Shown piece by piece: positions 9,902-18,236 of a stretch of DNA of 64,000 bases. The number at the start of each line of letters is the position of its first letter. Within the stretch, counting starts at the first letter, position 1. The notes beneath the pieces were generated by a model. It did no database searches and was not told the origin of the DNA. It saw only the letters and a program-made list of their open reading frames with translations. This DNA comes from Rothia nasimurium. GTDB lineage: Bacteria; Actinomycetota; Actinomycetes; Actinomycetales; Micrococcaceae. The stretch covers positions 682,001 through 746,000 of the forward strand of contig NZ_CP056080.1 in NCBI RefSeq assembly GCF_014217215.1. Reading direction: 5' to 3'. The translations under genes were made by a program, and so were the position numbers.

Positions 9902-9947
9902 GCCGGGCCCTGTTCTCCCTCACCGGGGGAGTAGGGCCCGGCTTTTT
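9902..9947 (+). terminator. Intrinsic terminator after glmM
   Basis: GCCGGGCCC (9902-9910) pairs with GGGCCCGGC (9934-9942), with an inner CTCCC/GGGAG type pairing and TTTTT (9943-9947) behind. Confidence 0.92.
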
Positions 9948-9960
9948 GTTGCCCCTAGCC

Positions 9961-10086
9961 TATACTTGTCTAATAGGTGTGAGAAACTGGTCAATTTTTC
10001 CTGTAGGTAGCAGCCTGGCAGAGAGGTAGACTAAAGACACTCAGCTCTCTGACCCACCAGCGATGGTGGGAAAAAGAGGGCTTTTT
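9961..10086 (+). promoter_or_regulatory. mtlA leader with terminator/antiterminator architecture
   Basis: TATACT (9961-9966) or TCTAAT (9969-9974; TTGTTG 17 nt upstream) can serve as -10. The leader then holds a two-tier hairpin: 10043-10050 with 10075-10082 (8 bp, one G-T) and CCCACCA (10053-10059) with TGGTGGG (10064-10070), followed by TTTTT (10082-10086). This is a complete intrinsic terminator 47 nt before the mtlA start. CTCTCTG (10045-10051), the 5' half of the base, is also perfectly complementary to CAGAGAG (10019-10025) upstream. The two pairings exclude each other, as in attenuators. I recognise no known riboswitch or antiterminator target. Confidence 0.5.
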
Positions 10087-10133
10087 ATGTAGAACCACAC
10101 TCCTTGTGAAAACACATTTCTAAGAAGGACTCT

Positions 10134-12107
10134 ATGGCAGAGACACAGTCACCCAGCCTGCGCGTACGCGTGCAGAAGTTTGGCACCTTCCTTTCGAGCA
10201 TGATTATGCCGAACATCGGTGCCCTCATCGCGTGGGGTATCATCACCGCGCTCTTCATTCCTAAGGGCCTCGTGCCCATGTACATCCCGAGCCTGGCAGG
10301 CTTCAGCGAATACGTAGCAACCATGGTTGGCCCCATGGTGACCTACCTGCTTCCGATTCTGATCGCCTACACCGGCGGTAAGCTCATCTACGACCACCGC
10401 GGTGGTGTAGTCGGTGCAACCGCTACCATGGGCGTCATCATGGGTACCAGCGCTGAAATTTTCATCGGTGACGCTGGCGGCTCACCTATGTTCCTGGGCG
10501 CTATGATTATGGGCCCCCTGGCCGCCTGGTGCATGAAGAAGCTCGACGGCCTCTGGGACGGCAAAATCAAGCCCGGCTTCGAGATGCTGGTGAACAACTT
10601 CTCCGCCGGTATCTTTGCTGTTATCGCAGCAATGGGCTCCATGTTCCTGCTGACGCCCGTCATGCGGGCGTTCTCAGCGGGTGCTGAAGCAGCCGTCGAC
10701 TGGCTGGTTTCCACCGGCCTGCTGCCGCTGACCGCCCTGCTGATTGAACCGGCTAAGGTCCTCTTCCTCAACAACGCCATTAACCACGGCATTATCACCC
10801 CTCTGGGTACCGCCCAGGCACTGGAGCAGGGTAAGTCCATTCTCTACCTGCTCGAAGCTAACCCCGGCCCCGGCCTGGGTATCCTGCTGGCCTACTGCTT
10901 CTTCGGCCGTGGCTCAGCTAAGGCAACCGCACCCGGTGCAGCCCTGATTCACTTCTTCGGCGGTATCCACGAAATCTACTTCCCCTACGTACTCATGAAG
11001 CCCCAGCTGATTCTTGCCACTATCGCAGGTGGTATGGCCGGTACCTTCACTTTCATGACCCTCAACGTGGGTCTGACCTCCGCATCCGCCCCCGGCTCCA
11101 TCATCGCTATCACCGCTGTTGCGGCCCCCGGCGACCTGTTCAAGATTTACCTGGGTGTGCTTATCGCTACCGCCGTTTCCTTCCTGGTGGCTGCTCCCAT
11201 CCTCAAGTTCTCCAAGAACAGCGAAGATGACCTCGAAGCAGCAGCAGCCAAGATGCAGGAGATGAAGGGCAAGAAGTCTTCTGTCGCCGGTGCCTTCGCT
11301 ACCGCCGATAAGAACCGTGAAATCCGCTCCATCGTCTTTGCCTGCGACGCCGGTATGGGTTCCTCTGCTATGGGTGCTTCGGTGCTGCGCAACAAGATTA
11401 AGGACGCCGGCTTCGGCGACCGCGTCACGGTGGTGAACTCCGCAATCAACAACCTCAAGGACGAATACGACCTGCTGGTCTCCCACCAGGACCTGGCAGA
11501 CCGTGCCGCCGCTCCCACCCCCAGCGCTGTTCACGTTGCTGTTGACAACTTCATGAACTCACCGCGCTACGACGACATCGTAGAGATGATCCGCGAGCAG
11601 CAGACCGGCAGCCAGGCAACCGCTGAAGCGCCGGCGTCCGCATCCCCCGCTGCAGCCGCAACCGCTGTGGCCACCGAAGAACAGGTGCTGACCGCATCGA
11701 CCATCGTGCTCGATGCTAGCGCCACCGACCGCGACGACGCCATCAACCAGGCAGGTACCCTGCTGGTTGCTACCGGCAAGGTCGATGAGAGCTACGTAGC
11801 TGCTATGCACGAACGCGAAGCATCAGTCTCCACTTACATGGGCAACGGCCTGGCTATTCCTCACGGCACCAATGAAGCTAAGGACACCATCCACAGCTCC
11901 GCTATGTCCTTCGTTCGTCTGAGCGAACCGGTGGAATGGAACGGTAAACCCGTTAACTTCGTTATCGGTATCGCTGGCGCAGGCGGCACCCACCTGGAAC
12001 TGCTGCAGAAGATCGCAAAGACCTTCTCCAACAAGGCAGCCGTAGCCCAGCTGGAAGAAGCCCGTACCGCCCAGGAAATCCTGGATATCTTTGGAAAGGT
12101 TCAGTAA
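10134..12107 (+). CDS. mtlA: PTS mannitol transporter subunit EIICBA
   Basis: 657-aa membrane permease that imports mannitol and phosphorylates it to mannitol-1-P. Residues 1 to about 345 are the EIIC channel with multiple membrane segments and the GGIHEIYFPYVLMKP loop. EIIB covers about 395-490 with the phosphorylated C404 in ACDAGMGSSAMG. After an Ala/Thr linker, EIIA covers about 520-657 with the active H577 in AIPHGTNEAKD. All three domains are fused, as in the E. coli enzyme. AGAAGGA precedes the ATG. mtlD follows after 2 nt. Expression is likely governed by the leader at 9961-10086. Confidence 0.96.
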   Translation: MAETQSPSLRVRVQKFGTFLSSMIMPNIGALIAWGIITALFIPKGLVPMYIPSLAGFSEYVATMVGPMVTYLLPILIAYTGGKLIYDHRGGVVGATATMGVIMGTSAEIFIGDAGGSPMFLGAMIMGPLAAWCMKKLDGLWDGKIKPGFEMLVNNFSAGIFAVIAAMGSMFLLTPVMRAFSAGAEAAVDWLVSTGLLPLTALLIEPAKVLFLNNAINHGIITPLGTAQALEQGKSILYLLEANPGPGLGILLAYCFFGRGSAKATAPGAALIHFFGGIHEIYFPYVLMKPQLILATIAGGMAGTFTFMTLNVGLTSASAPGSIIAITAVAAPGDLFKIYLGVLIATAVSFLVAAPILKFSKNSEDDLEAAAAKMQEMKGKKSSVAGAFATADKNREIRSIVFACDAGMGSSAMGASVLRNKIKDAGFGDRVTVVNSAINNLKDEYDLLVSHQDLADRAAAPTPSAVHVAVDNFMNSPRYDDIVEMIREQQTGSQATAEAPASASPAAAATAVATEEQVLTASTIVLDASATDRDDAINQAGTLLVATGKVDESYVAAMHEREASVSTYMGNGLAIPHGTNEAKDTIHSSAMSFVRLSEPVEWNGKPVNFVIGIAGAGGTHLELLQKIAKTFSNKAAVAQLEEARTAQEILDIFGKVQ

Positions 12108-12109
12108 CC

Positions 12110-13267
12110 GTGAAAAAAGCAGTCCACTTTGGCGCTGGCAATATCGGCCGCGGCTTTGTAGGCGTCATCCTGAATGAAGCCGGCTACGAGCTGGTGTTCT
12201 CAGACGTCGCTGCCCCGCTGATTGACGCCCTCAATGAGCAAGAGAGCTACACCGTCCATGAGGTCGGCCATGCCCCCAAAGATATCACCATCACCGGCTT
12301 CCGCGGTATCAACTCAGCAGAGAACCCTCAGGTGCTCGCCGAGGAAATCGCTACCGCCGATGTGGTAACCACCGCTGTTGGCCCCACTATTCTCAAGTTT
12401 GTTGCCGTCAATATCGCTGAGGGTCTCAAGCTCCGTGCCGAGCAGGGAACAGGTTCGAAGGTCGCTGTGATGGCCTGCGAAAACGCTATCAATGCAACCG
12501 ACGCGCTGGCAGAAGAAGTCCGTAAGCACTACCCGGCAGCAGATGATGTTGCCATCTTCGCTAACACCGCAGTCGACCGCATCGTGCCCAACCAGGCCCC
12601 CGGCCAGGGCCTTGACGTTACCGTAGAAAACTACTACGAGTGGGCCGTAGAAACCGGCCCCTTCGGCGACGATGTACCCCAGATTCCCGGGGCGACCTGG
12701 GTTGAAGACCTGGCCCCCTACATCACCCGCAAGCTCTTCACCGTTAACACCGGCCACGCGACTACCGCCTACTTTGGCCAGCAGGCGGGCATCTCCAAGC
12801 TCTCCGAGGCTCTTGAAGTTCCCGAGATTCGTGCCAAGGTCGAAGCGACCCTGGCCGAGACCAAGGACCTGATTGTCCGTAAGTTTGGCTTCGAGCCCGA
12901 GGTGCAGCAGGCCTACGTCGAGAAGATTCTGGGACGCTTCGCTAACCCCGATCTGCCCGACACCACCGAGCGTGTAGGCCGTTCACCGCTGCGAAAGATC
13001 TCCCGTCACGAGCGTTTCATCGGACCTGCCGCTGAGCTCGCTGAGCTGGGCCGCCCCACCGAGGCCCTGCTGGCGACCATCGGTGCCCTGCTGGAATTCA
13101 ACGTGGCTGAAGACCCCGAGTCGGTTGAACTGCAGGCCCTGCTTGCAGGCGTCCGCGCAGGTGACCAGACCGCTGAAGAGGTAACCGAACGCCTCACCGG
13201 CCTAGCTGCTGACCACCCCCTCTACCCGGGAGTCCTTGCCCTGGTGAAGGAGCGCACCGCAGCATAA
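12110..13267 (+). CDS. mtlD: Mannitol-1-phosphate 5-dehydrogenase
   Basis: 385-aa NAD-dependent polyol dehydrogenase that oxidises mannitol-1-P to fructose-6-P. It begins (M)KKAVHFGAGNIGRGFVG, where GAGNIGRG is the Rossmann loop, and has the typical VDRIVPNQ and LFTVNTGHATTAYFG segments. The GTG start lies 2 nt after the mtlA stop, so the genes are translationally coupled. There is no mtlR-like regulator next to the pair. A perfect palindrome terminates the operon. Confidence 0.97.
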   Translation: MKKAVHFGAGNIGRGFVGVILNEAGYELVFSDVAAPLIDALNEQESYTVHEVGHAPKDITITGFRGINSAENPQVLAEEIATADVVTTAVGPTILKFVAVNIAEGLKLRAEQGTGSKVAVMACENAINATDALAEEVRKHYPAADDVAIFANTAVDRIVPNQAPGQGLDVTVENYYEWAVETGPFGDDVPQIPGATWVEDLAPYITRKLFTVNTGHATTAYFGQQAGISKLSEALEVPEIRAKVEATLAETKDLIVRKFGFEPEVQQAYVEKILGRFANPDLPDTTERVGRSPLRKISRHERFIGPAAELAELGRPTEALLATIGALLEFNVAEDPESVELQALLAGVRAGDQTAEEVTERLTGLAADHPLYPGVLALVKERTAA

Positions 13268-13282
13268 AGCCCCAGAAGGCAT

Positions 13283-13320
13283 AGGGAAGGCCCCGGTAGC
13301 TAGCTACCGGGGCCTTCCCT
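13283..13320. terminator. Bidirectional terminator between mtlD and mscL
   Basis: A 38-nt fully self-complementary sequence, with arms AGGGAAGGCCCCGGTAG and its complement around CTAG. It lies between two convergent genes and can serve both. Confidence 0.92.
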
Positions 13321-13339
13321 CTATAAATGGATAGAAAAA

Positions 13340-13723
13340 TTACTTGACGGTCAGAGCGTCACGGATTTCCTTCAGCAGAGCAACCTGGGGATCCTCTTCC
13401 TCAACCTCTTCTTCAAGGTCGAGCTTGGCAGCACGACGCTCGTTGAACTTGTTGACGGGCATAACAATGCAGAAGTACAGGGCTGCTGCAACAATGAGGA
13501 AGTTGATAACTGCGGTCAGGAAAGCGCCAAACTGAATGGGGCCAACAATGAGCCAGTTGTCGAAGTTAACTTCCTGGCCACCGGTCGCAAGGGCGATAGC
13601 AGGCATCATAACCTTCTCAACCAGTGCAGTGACAACGGCGGTAAAGGCAGAGCCAATAATCAGACCGACTGCGAGGTCGATGACGTTACCGCGGGTGATG
13701 AAATCTTTAAAACCACTAAGCAT
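13340..13723 (-). CDS. mscL: Large-conductance mechanosensitive channel MscL
   Basis: 127-aa membrane channel that opens under high membrane tension to release solutes after osmotic downshock. It has the N-terminal amphipathic helix (MLSGFKDFITRGNVIDLAVG), TM1 (about 15-43), a periplasmic loop, TM2 (about 65-90) and a charged C-terminal helix (EEEVEEEDPQVALLKEIRDAL). Length is normal. No Shine-Dalgarno sequence precedes the ATG; instead TATTCT lies 7 nt upstream. Confidence 0.96.
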   Translation of the reverse strand: MLSGFKDFITRGNVIDLAVGLIIGSAFTAVVTALVEKVMMPAIALATGGQEVNFDNWLIVGPIQFGAFLTAVINFLIVAAALYFCIVMPVNKFNERRAAKLDLEEEVEEEDPQVALLKEIRDALTVK

Positions 13724-13730
13724 GAGTTCA

Positions 13731-13736
13731 AGAATA
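13731..13736 (-). promoter_or_regulatory. -10 element placed for a leaderless mscL transcript
   Basis: TATTCT on the minus strand ends 7 nt before the mscL ATG. That spacing puts the transcription start on the start codon. Confidence 0.4.
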
Positions 13737-13882
13737 GCGGTTTCTGCCAGCGGTGAACACCAATCTGAGCTGAAATTTTCGCTGTAAACCAGTGGGTTTA
13801 CTCACAGGTTAGGGTGGCTCGTCAGCTTATATCAAAAATTTGTAGGTTACCAACCGTCGCCCCCTTACCCGGTACCCGTTTC

Positions 13883-14695
13883 TTAGTAGGTGGGGGCGGG
13901 CCCTGTACCCCAGAAATCTTCTAGTGTTTCAAATCCAGATTCTTTTAGTGCGGTGGCTTCCTCAATGCCGATATAACGCAGGTGCCAGGATTCGTACCAG
14001 TAGCCGGTGGTCTCGTGGTGCCACCAGGGATAGCGCACCACAAATCCATAGCGGTGGGCGTTCTCGGCTGCCCATAAGGCAGTTGCCGTGTCTTTGAAGC
14101 AGGGCTGGAGGTCGCAGGCGCCACCGGTTCCGATATCGAGAGCGAGGCCCGTTTGATGTTCCGAATAACCCGGGCGGGCAGAAGCCACATCTGCATGATC
14201 TGTACCGTACTGGGCAGCCCAGCTGGCATAAGTTCCCTGCTGGGTCTCATACGACCGGTAACCGCTGAGAGCGACCATGGGGGCACCCGCTGCAGAGGCA
14301 TCGGCAAACATGCGGTGCGCTGCTTGCGCTGCCTCGGCACGAAGCATGACAGAGCCAAGCGGCTGTAAATCATCAGGAGCGTAGGTGAGAGGCGAGAGGG
14401 GATTGTGCTTATTGACGAGAACCGTGATCGATGATGCAGACTCAATATCGGCAGGACGGCGCGTGGCAGCCTGACTAGGGGTAGTTGACTCAGTTGACTC
14501 AGTTGACTCAGCGCTCGTGCTAGAAGAAGCCGGTGTGCTTGAAGCTACCTGCTGAGGGACGGAAGCTACCATCGAGTTGGAAGGCGACGGGGCGGCGTCC
14601 GGTTCAGCGGGAGTGTTCTGGCCGCAGGCAGCCAATGATAGAGCCATGAGGCCGCTCGCTAAAACCAGCGAAAGCTGTGAAAAATAAGAGCGCAT
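13883..14695 (-). CDS. Lipoprotein D-alanyl-D-alanine carboxypeptidase (M15B, VanY-like)
   Basis: 270 aa. Residues 1-24 are a signal peptide with a lipobox (LSLAAC), so the mature protein is probably lipid-anchored outside the membrane. A Ser/Thr/Glu-rich linker follows, with a triple STE repeat encoded by a 9-bp tandem repeat. The M15 zinc peptidase core has SGYRSYETQ, SEHQTGLALDIGTG (zinc ligands H and D) and ESWHLRYIG (catalytic E and ligand H). It should remove terminal D-Ala from peptidoglycan stems. It follows coaA with only 2 nt between them, so the two are co-transcribed. Confidence 0.9.
   Translation of the reverse strand: MRSYFSQLSLVLASGLMALSLAACGQNTPAEPDAAPSPSNSMVASVPQQVASSTPASSSTSAESTESTESTTPSQAATRRPADIESASSITVLVNKHNPLSPLTYAPDDLQPLGSVMLRAEAAQAAHRMFADASAAGAPMVALSGYRSYETQQGTYASWAAQYGTDHADVASARPGYSEHQTGLALDIGTGGACDLQPCFKDTATALWAAENAHRYGFVVRYPWWHHETTGYWYESWHLRYIGIEEATALKESGFETLEDFWGTGPAPTY
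14484..14510. repeat. Tandem 9-bp repeat inside the carboxypeptidase linker
   Basis: Three perfect copies of GTTGACTCA, which encode repeated Ser-Thr-Glu on the minus strand. Copy-number changes would keep the reading frame and only alter linker length. Confidence 0.85.
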
Positions 14696-14697
14696 AC

Positions 14698-15654
14698 CTA
14701 GTTCTTCCGTAACAGAACCTTACGGATCTTGTGATCATGGGACTTCTTCAAAATCAGTCGGGCTCGGCCGCGTGTGGGGCGGACATTTTCCCTCAGGTTG
14801 GGTTCGTTGATAGAGCGCCAAATGCTCAAGGCCAGTTCAACCGCCGCGTCCTCCGATAAATCGGCATACCGTTTGAAGTAGGAATCTGGGTTGGTGAAAG
14901 CCGACCGCTGGAGCTTCAGGAACCGTTGCACATACCAGTGCTCTATATCTCTGGTAGAAGCGTCAACATAGATAGAGAAATCAAAGAAATCAGCCAGGCT
15001 CAGGGCTGAGCTTTTCTCGCTCTCAAGCTTGGCAGGGGCCAGTACGTTCAAACCCTCCACAATGAGCACATCGGGGCTGGTAACCTCGATGCGCTCGCCT
15101 TCAATGATGTCGTAGTAGAGGTGGGAGTATTTAGGGGCGGTGACGAGGGGAGCGCCTGATTTCACTTCTGACACAAACCGCAGGAGGGCACGGCGGTCGT
15201 AGGACTCTGGGAAACCCTTGCGCCCCATGAGCCCCCGGCGTTCTAGCTCGGCGTTGGGGTAGAGGAAGCCGTCGGTAGTTACCAGCTGGACGTTCGGGGT
15301 TGAGGGCCAGCGTCGAAGCAGCTCCTGCAGGACGCGGGCGGTAGTTGATTTGCCGACAGCTACTGACCCTGCCACGCCGATAATAAAAGGGACTTTCTGG
15401 CCTTGAAGACCTAAAAAGTCGTTAGTCATGTGGTTAGTGCTCGTGGCTGCATTGACGTAGAGGTTGAGCAGGCGAGAAATGGGCAGATAAACCTGTGCTA
15501 CTTCATCCAAATCAATGGTCTCACCCAGGCCCCGCAGTTGTTGCAATTCGTCCTCTGTTAGCGGAACTGAGATCTCGGTGGCGAGTCGGGACCAAGTATC
15601 TCGGTCTAGCTCCGTGAACGGAGAATATTTGGAAGAAAGCGCAGATATGCTCAT
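14698..15654 (-). CDS. coaA: Type I pantothenate kinase
   Basis: 318-aa P-loop kinase that phosphorylates pantothenate, the first and rate-limiting step of coenzyme A synthesis. The P-loop [12 protein letters not shown] is at residues 93-104; TTDGFLYPN and [13 protein letters not shown] are family segments. Length matches CoaA. It is divergent from glmS with a 127-nt shared upstream region, and the M15 carboxypeptidase gene follows. Confidence 0.96.
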   Translation of the reverse strand: MSISALSSKYSPFTELDRDTWSRLATEISVPLTEDELQQLRGLGETIDLDEVAQVYLPISRLLNLYVNAATSTNHMTNDFLGLQGQKVPFIIGVAGSVAVGKSTTARVLQELLRRWPSTPNVQLVTTDGFLYPNAELERRGLMGRKGFPESYDRRALLRFVSEVKSGAPLVTAPKYSHLYYDIIEGERIEVTSPDVLIVEGLNVLAPAKLESEKSSALSLADFFDFSIYVDASTRDIEHWYVQRFLKLQRSAFTNPDSYFKRYADLSEDAAVELALSIWRSINEPNLRENVRPTRGRARLILKKSHDHKIRKVLLRKN

Positions 15655-15769
15655 TTACAACAGTCTAGAGGGACGTAAGTTGCGAGCCTAATATGACGAT
15701 GGTCTAAGGGGAAAGGACAGGTTGCGACACTGTGGCGGGGGTATCAGTAGGGAAAGAAAAACTTAGGGG

Positions 15770-15775
15770 TAAGAT
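15770..15775 (+). promoter_or_regulatory. -10 element placed for a leaderless glmS transcript
   Basis: TAAGAT ends 6 nt before the glmS ATG at 15782. No clear -35 at 17 nt is seen. Confidence 0.4.
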
Positions 15776-15781
15776 GAAAGC

Positions 15782-17665
15782 ATGTGTGGAATCGTAGGAT
15801 ACGTAAGTCTCGGCACTGCCGCAGACGGTAAGAAATTTGACCATACCGCATACGATGTGGTTCTCGAAGGTCTGCGCCGCCAGGAATACCGCGGCTATGA
15901 CTCGGCCGGTGTCGCGCTCATTGGTGACAACGGTATTGAATTCCGTAAGAAGTCAGGCAAGCTCGTTAATCTCGAAGCTGAAGTAGAAGCTAATCCGCTG
16001 CCTGCCTCATCTATTGGTATCGGTCACACCCGCTGGGCTACCCACGGTGGCCCCACCGACAATAACGCTCACCCGCACGTTGTCGACAATGGCCGTCTGG
16101 CAGTTGTGCACAACGGCATTATCGAAAACTTTGCAGAGCTGCGTGCTGAGCTGGTTGAAGAAGGCTGTGAGTTCAAATCACAGACCGACACTGAAATTGC
16201 AGCTAACCTGATTGCCTCCATTTACAACAAGCTGGAGAGTAAGGACCTCACCGAAGCCGTCCGCCAGGCATCAAACCGCCTTGAAGGCGCCTTCACCATC
16301 CTGGTCATCCACGTTGACCACCCTGACCGCGTTGTAGCAACCCGTCGTAACTCCCCCCTGGTTATTGGCCTGGGTGAAAACGAAAACTTCCTGGGTTCAG
16401 ACGTTTCTGGCTTCATCGACTACACCAAGAAGGCCGTCGAAATGGGCCAGGACCAGATTGTTACCATCACCGGTAGCGACTACTCCATCATCGACTTCGA
16501 AGGCTTCCCCGCCAACGGCAAGGAATTTACTATCGAGTGGGACGCAGCTGCCGTTGAAAAGGGTGGCTTCGACTCCTTCATGGAGAAGGAAATCCACGAA
16601 CAGCCCGCAGCTGTGCGTGACACCCTGCTGGGCCGTCTGGATGAAAAGGGTAACCTGACCCTCGACGAACTTAAGATTGACGACGCCACCCTGCGTTCCG
16701 TCAACAAGATTATCGTTGTCGCCTGTGGTACCGCAGCCTACGCTGGCCAGGTAGCCCGCTACGCTATCGAGCACTGGTGCCGCATCCCCACCGAGGTCGA
16801 GCTGGCCCATGAGTTCCGCTACCGCGACCCCATCGTAGACGAGAAAACCCTGGTCGTTGCCCTCTCCCAGTCCGGCGAAACCATGGACACCCTCATGGCA
16901 GTACGTCACGCTCAGGAACAGGGCGCCAAGGTTATTTCAATCTGTAACACCAACGGCTCAACTCTGCCCCGTGAATCCGATGCAGCTCTCTACACCCACG
17001 CGGGTCCCGAGATTGCAGTTGCATCCACCAAGGCCTTCCTCTCGCAGATTGCTGCTGCCTACCTGCTCGGTCTCTACCTGGCCCAGCTGCGCGGCAACAT
17101 GTACAAGGATGAAATCCGTACCATCCTTGAAGAACTGCAGAAGATGCCCGAAAAGATTCAGGCTGTTATCGACAACGAGCAGCAGGTCAAGGACCTCGGC
17201 ACCTCTATGAAGGACGCCAAGTCCGTGCTCTTCCTGGGTCGCCACGTTGGCTTCCCCGTAGCGATGGAAGGCGCCCTGAAGCTCAAGGAAATCGCCTACC
17301 TGCACGCCGAAGGCTTCGCAGCTGGCGAGCTCAAGCACGGCCCCATCGCCCTTGTTGAAGAAGGCCAGCCCATCTTCGTCATCGTCCCCTCACCCAACGG
17401 TCGCGACTCCCTGCACTCCAAGGTTGTTTCTAACATCCAGGAAGTCCGCGCTCGCGGTGCAGTGACCATCGTTATCGCTGAAGAGGGCGATACCGCTGTT
17501 GAGGAACATGCAGATCACATCATCCGCATCCCCGCCTCACCCAGCCTGCTCCAGCCCCTGCTGTCCACCGTGCCCCTGCAGATCTTTGCATGCTCTGTGG
17601 CTCACGCTAAGGGCTACGACGTTGACCAGCCCCGTAACCTGGCTAAGTCAGTAACCGTCGAGTAA
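15782..17665 (+). CDS. glmS: Glutamine-fructose-6-phosphate aminotransferase (isomerising)
   Basis: 627-aa cytosolic enzyme that makes glucosamine-6-P from fructose-6-P and glutamine, the entry to amino-sugar and cell-wall synthesis. MCGIVGYV exposes the catalytic Cys once Met is removed (glutaminase domain, about 1-245). Two SIS isomerase domains follow, with SQSGETMDT and the terminal RNLAKSVTVE. The upstream region is too short for a glmS ribozyme and the short 5' end suggests a leaderless mRNA. acpS and nnrD lie downstream beyond a terminator. Confidence 0.97.
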   Translation: MCGIVGYVSLGTAADGKKFDHTAYDVVLEGLRRQEYRGYDSAGVALIGDNGIEFRKKSGKLVNLEAEVEANPLPASSIGIGHTRWATHGGPTDNNAHPHVVDNGRLAVVHNGIIENFAELRAELVEEGCEFKSQTDTEIAANLIASIYNKLESKDLTEAVRQASNRLEGAFTILVIHVDHPDRVVATRRNSPLVIGLGENENFLGSDVSGFIDYTKKAVEMGQDQIVTITGSDYSIIDFEGFPANGKEFTIEWDAAAVEKGGFDSFMEKEIHEQPAAVRDTLLGRLDEKGNLTLDELKIDDATLRSVNKIIVVACGTAAYAGQVARYAIEHWCRIPTEVELAHEFRYRDPIVDEKTLVVALSQSGETMDTLMAVRHAQEQGAKVISICNTNGSTLPRESDAALYTHAGPEIAVASTKAFLSQIAAAYLLGLYLAQLRGNMYKDEIRTILEELQKMPEKIQAVIDNEQQVKDLGTSMKDAKSVLFLGRHVGFPVAMEGALKLKEIAYLHAEGFAAGELKHGPIALVEEGQPIFVIVPSPNGRDSLHSKVVSNIQEVRARGAVTIVIAEEGDTAVEEHADHIIRIPASPSLLQPLLSTVPLQIFACSVAHAKGYDVDQPRNLAKSVTVE

Positions 17666-17693
17666 AGCCTCTCTACACGAGTAGAGATAGGAA

Positions 17694-17717
17694 CCCCGTA
17701 CCCGGTAGGGTGCGGGG
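17694..17717 (+). terminator. Intrinsic terminator after glmS
   Basis: CCCCGTACCC (17694-17703) pairs with GGGTGCGGGG (17708-17717), 10 bp with one G-T, loop GGTA, then CTCGCTCTTT. Confidence 0.8.
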
Positions 17718-17797
17718 CTCGCTCTTTAAACTGATAGGCGGGAACGTAGAATGGGCAGAAGAAAGGCGGAGCTAGCAGGAGTGATGAGGAGATCCCC

Positions 17798-18235
17798 ATG
17801 ATAATTGGTACCGGTACTGACGTGGTCAATATAGCGCGGTTTGCTGAACTCTTGGAGCGTACTCCGGCCTTACACGAGCGGTTCTTTGCACCGGGGGAGC
17901 GGGGGCTACCCGTCCGGTCCCTAGCTGCTCGTTTTGCAGCCAAGGAGGCTGCTGCCAAGGCCCTGCGCGCCCCCGCCGGTCTGAACTGGCAGGATTGCTG
18001 GGTGGAGAAGGACGAGGACGGCGCCCCCTACCTGGTCGCACAGGGCACTGTAGCTCAGCGGGCAGCAGAACTAGGAATCAATCGTTGGCATCTCACGATG
18101 AGTCACGATGAGCCTGTAGCTACTGCAACTGTTGTGGCAGAGCACCTGAGCGATAGTGACCTGCTGACACTTTTGCGTTTGGATCCATCTGGTCGGGGGC
18201 TCATGCTAGCCCGCCAGGTAGAGGAGGAGGACTAG
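17798..18235 (+). CDS. acpS: Holo-[acyl-carrier-protein] synthase
   Basis: 145-aa 4'-phosphopantetheinyl transferase that activates acyl carrier protein using Co[13 protein letters not shown] carries the metal-binding Asp and [12 protein letters not shown] the catalytic Glu/Lys region. It has a C-terminal extension of about 25 residues beyond the core ([16 protein letters not shown] onward). GAGGAGA precedes the ATG. nnrD starts 1 nt after its stop. Confidence 0.93.
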   Translation: MIIGTGTDVVNIARFAELLERTPALHERFFAPGERGLPVRSLAARFAAKEAAAKALRAPAGLNWQDCWVEKDEDGAPYLVAQGTVAQRAAELGINRWHLTMSHDEPVATATVVAEHLSDSDLLTLLRLDPSGRGLMLARQVEEED

Positions 18236-18236
18236 T

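Noticed and set aside
15655-15781. glmS ribozyme upstream of glmS
   Set aside because: Only 127 nt shared with divergent coaA, and the start codon lies 6 nt after a -10 box, so there is no leader for a ribozyme.
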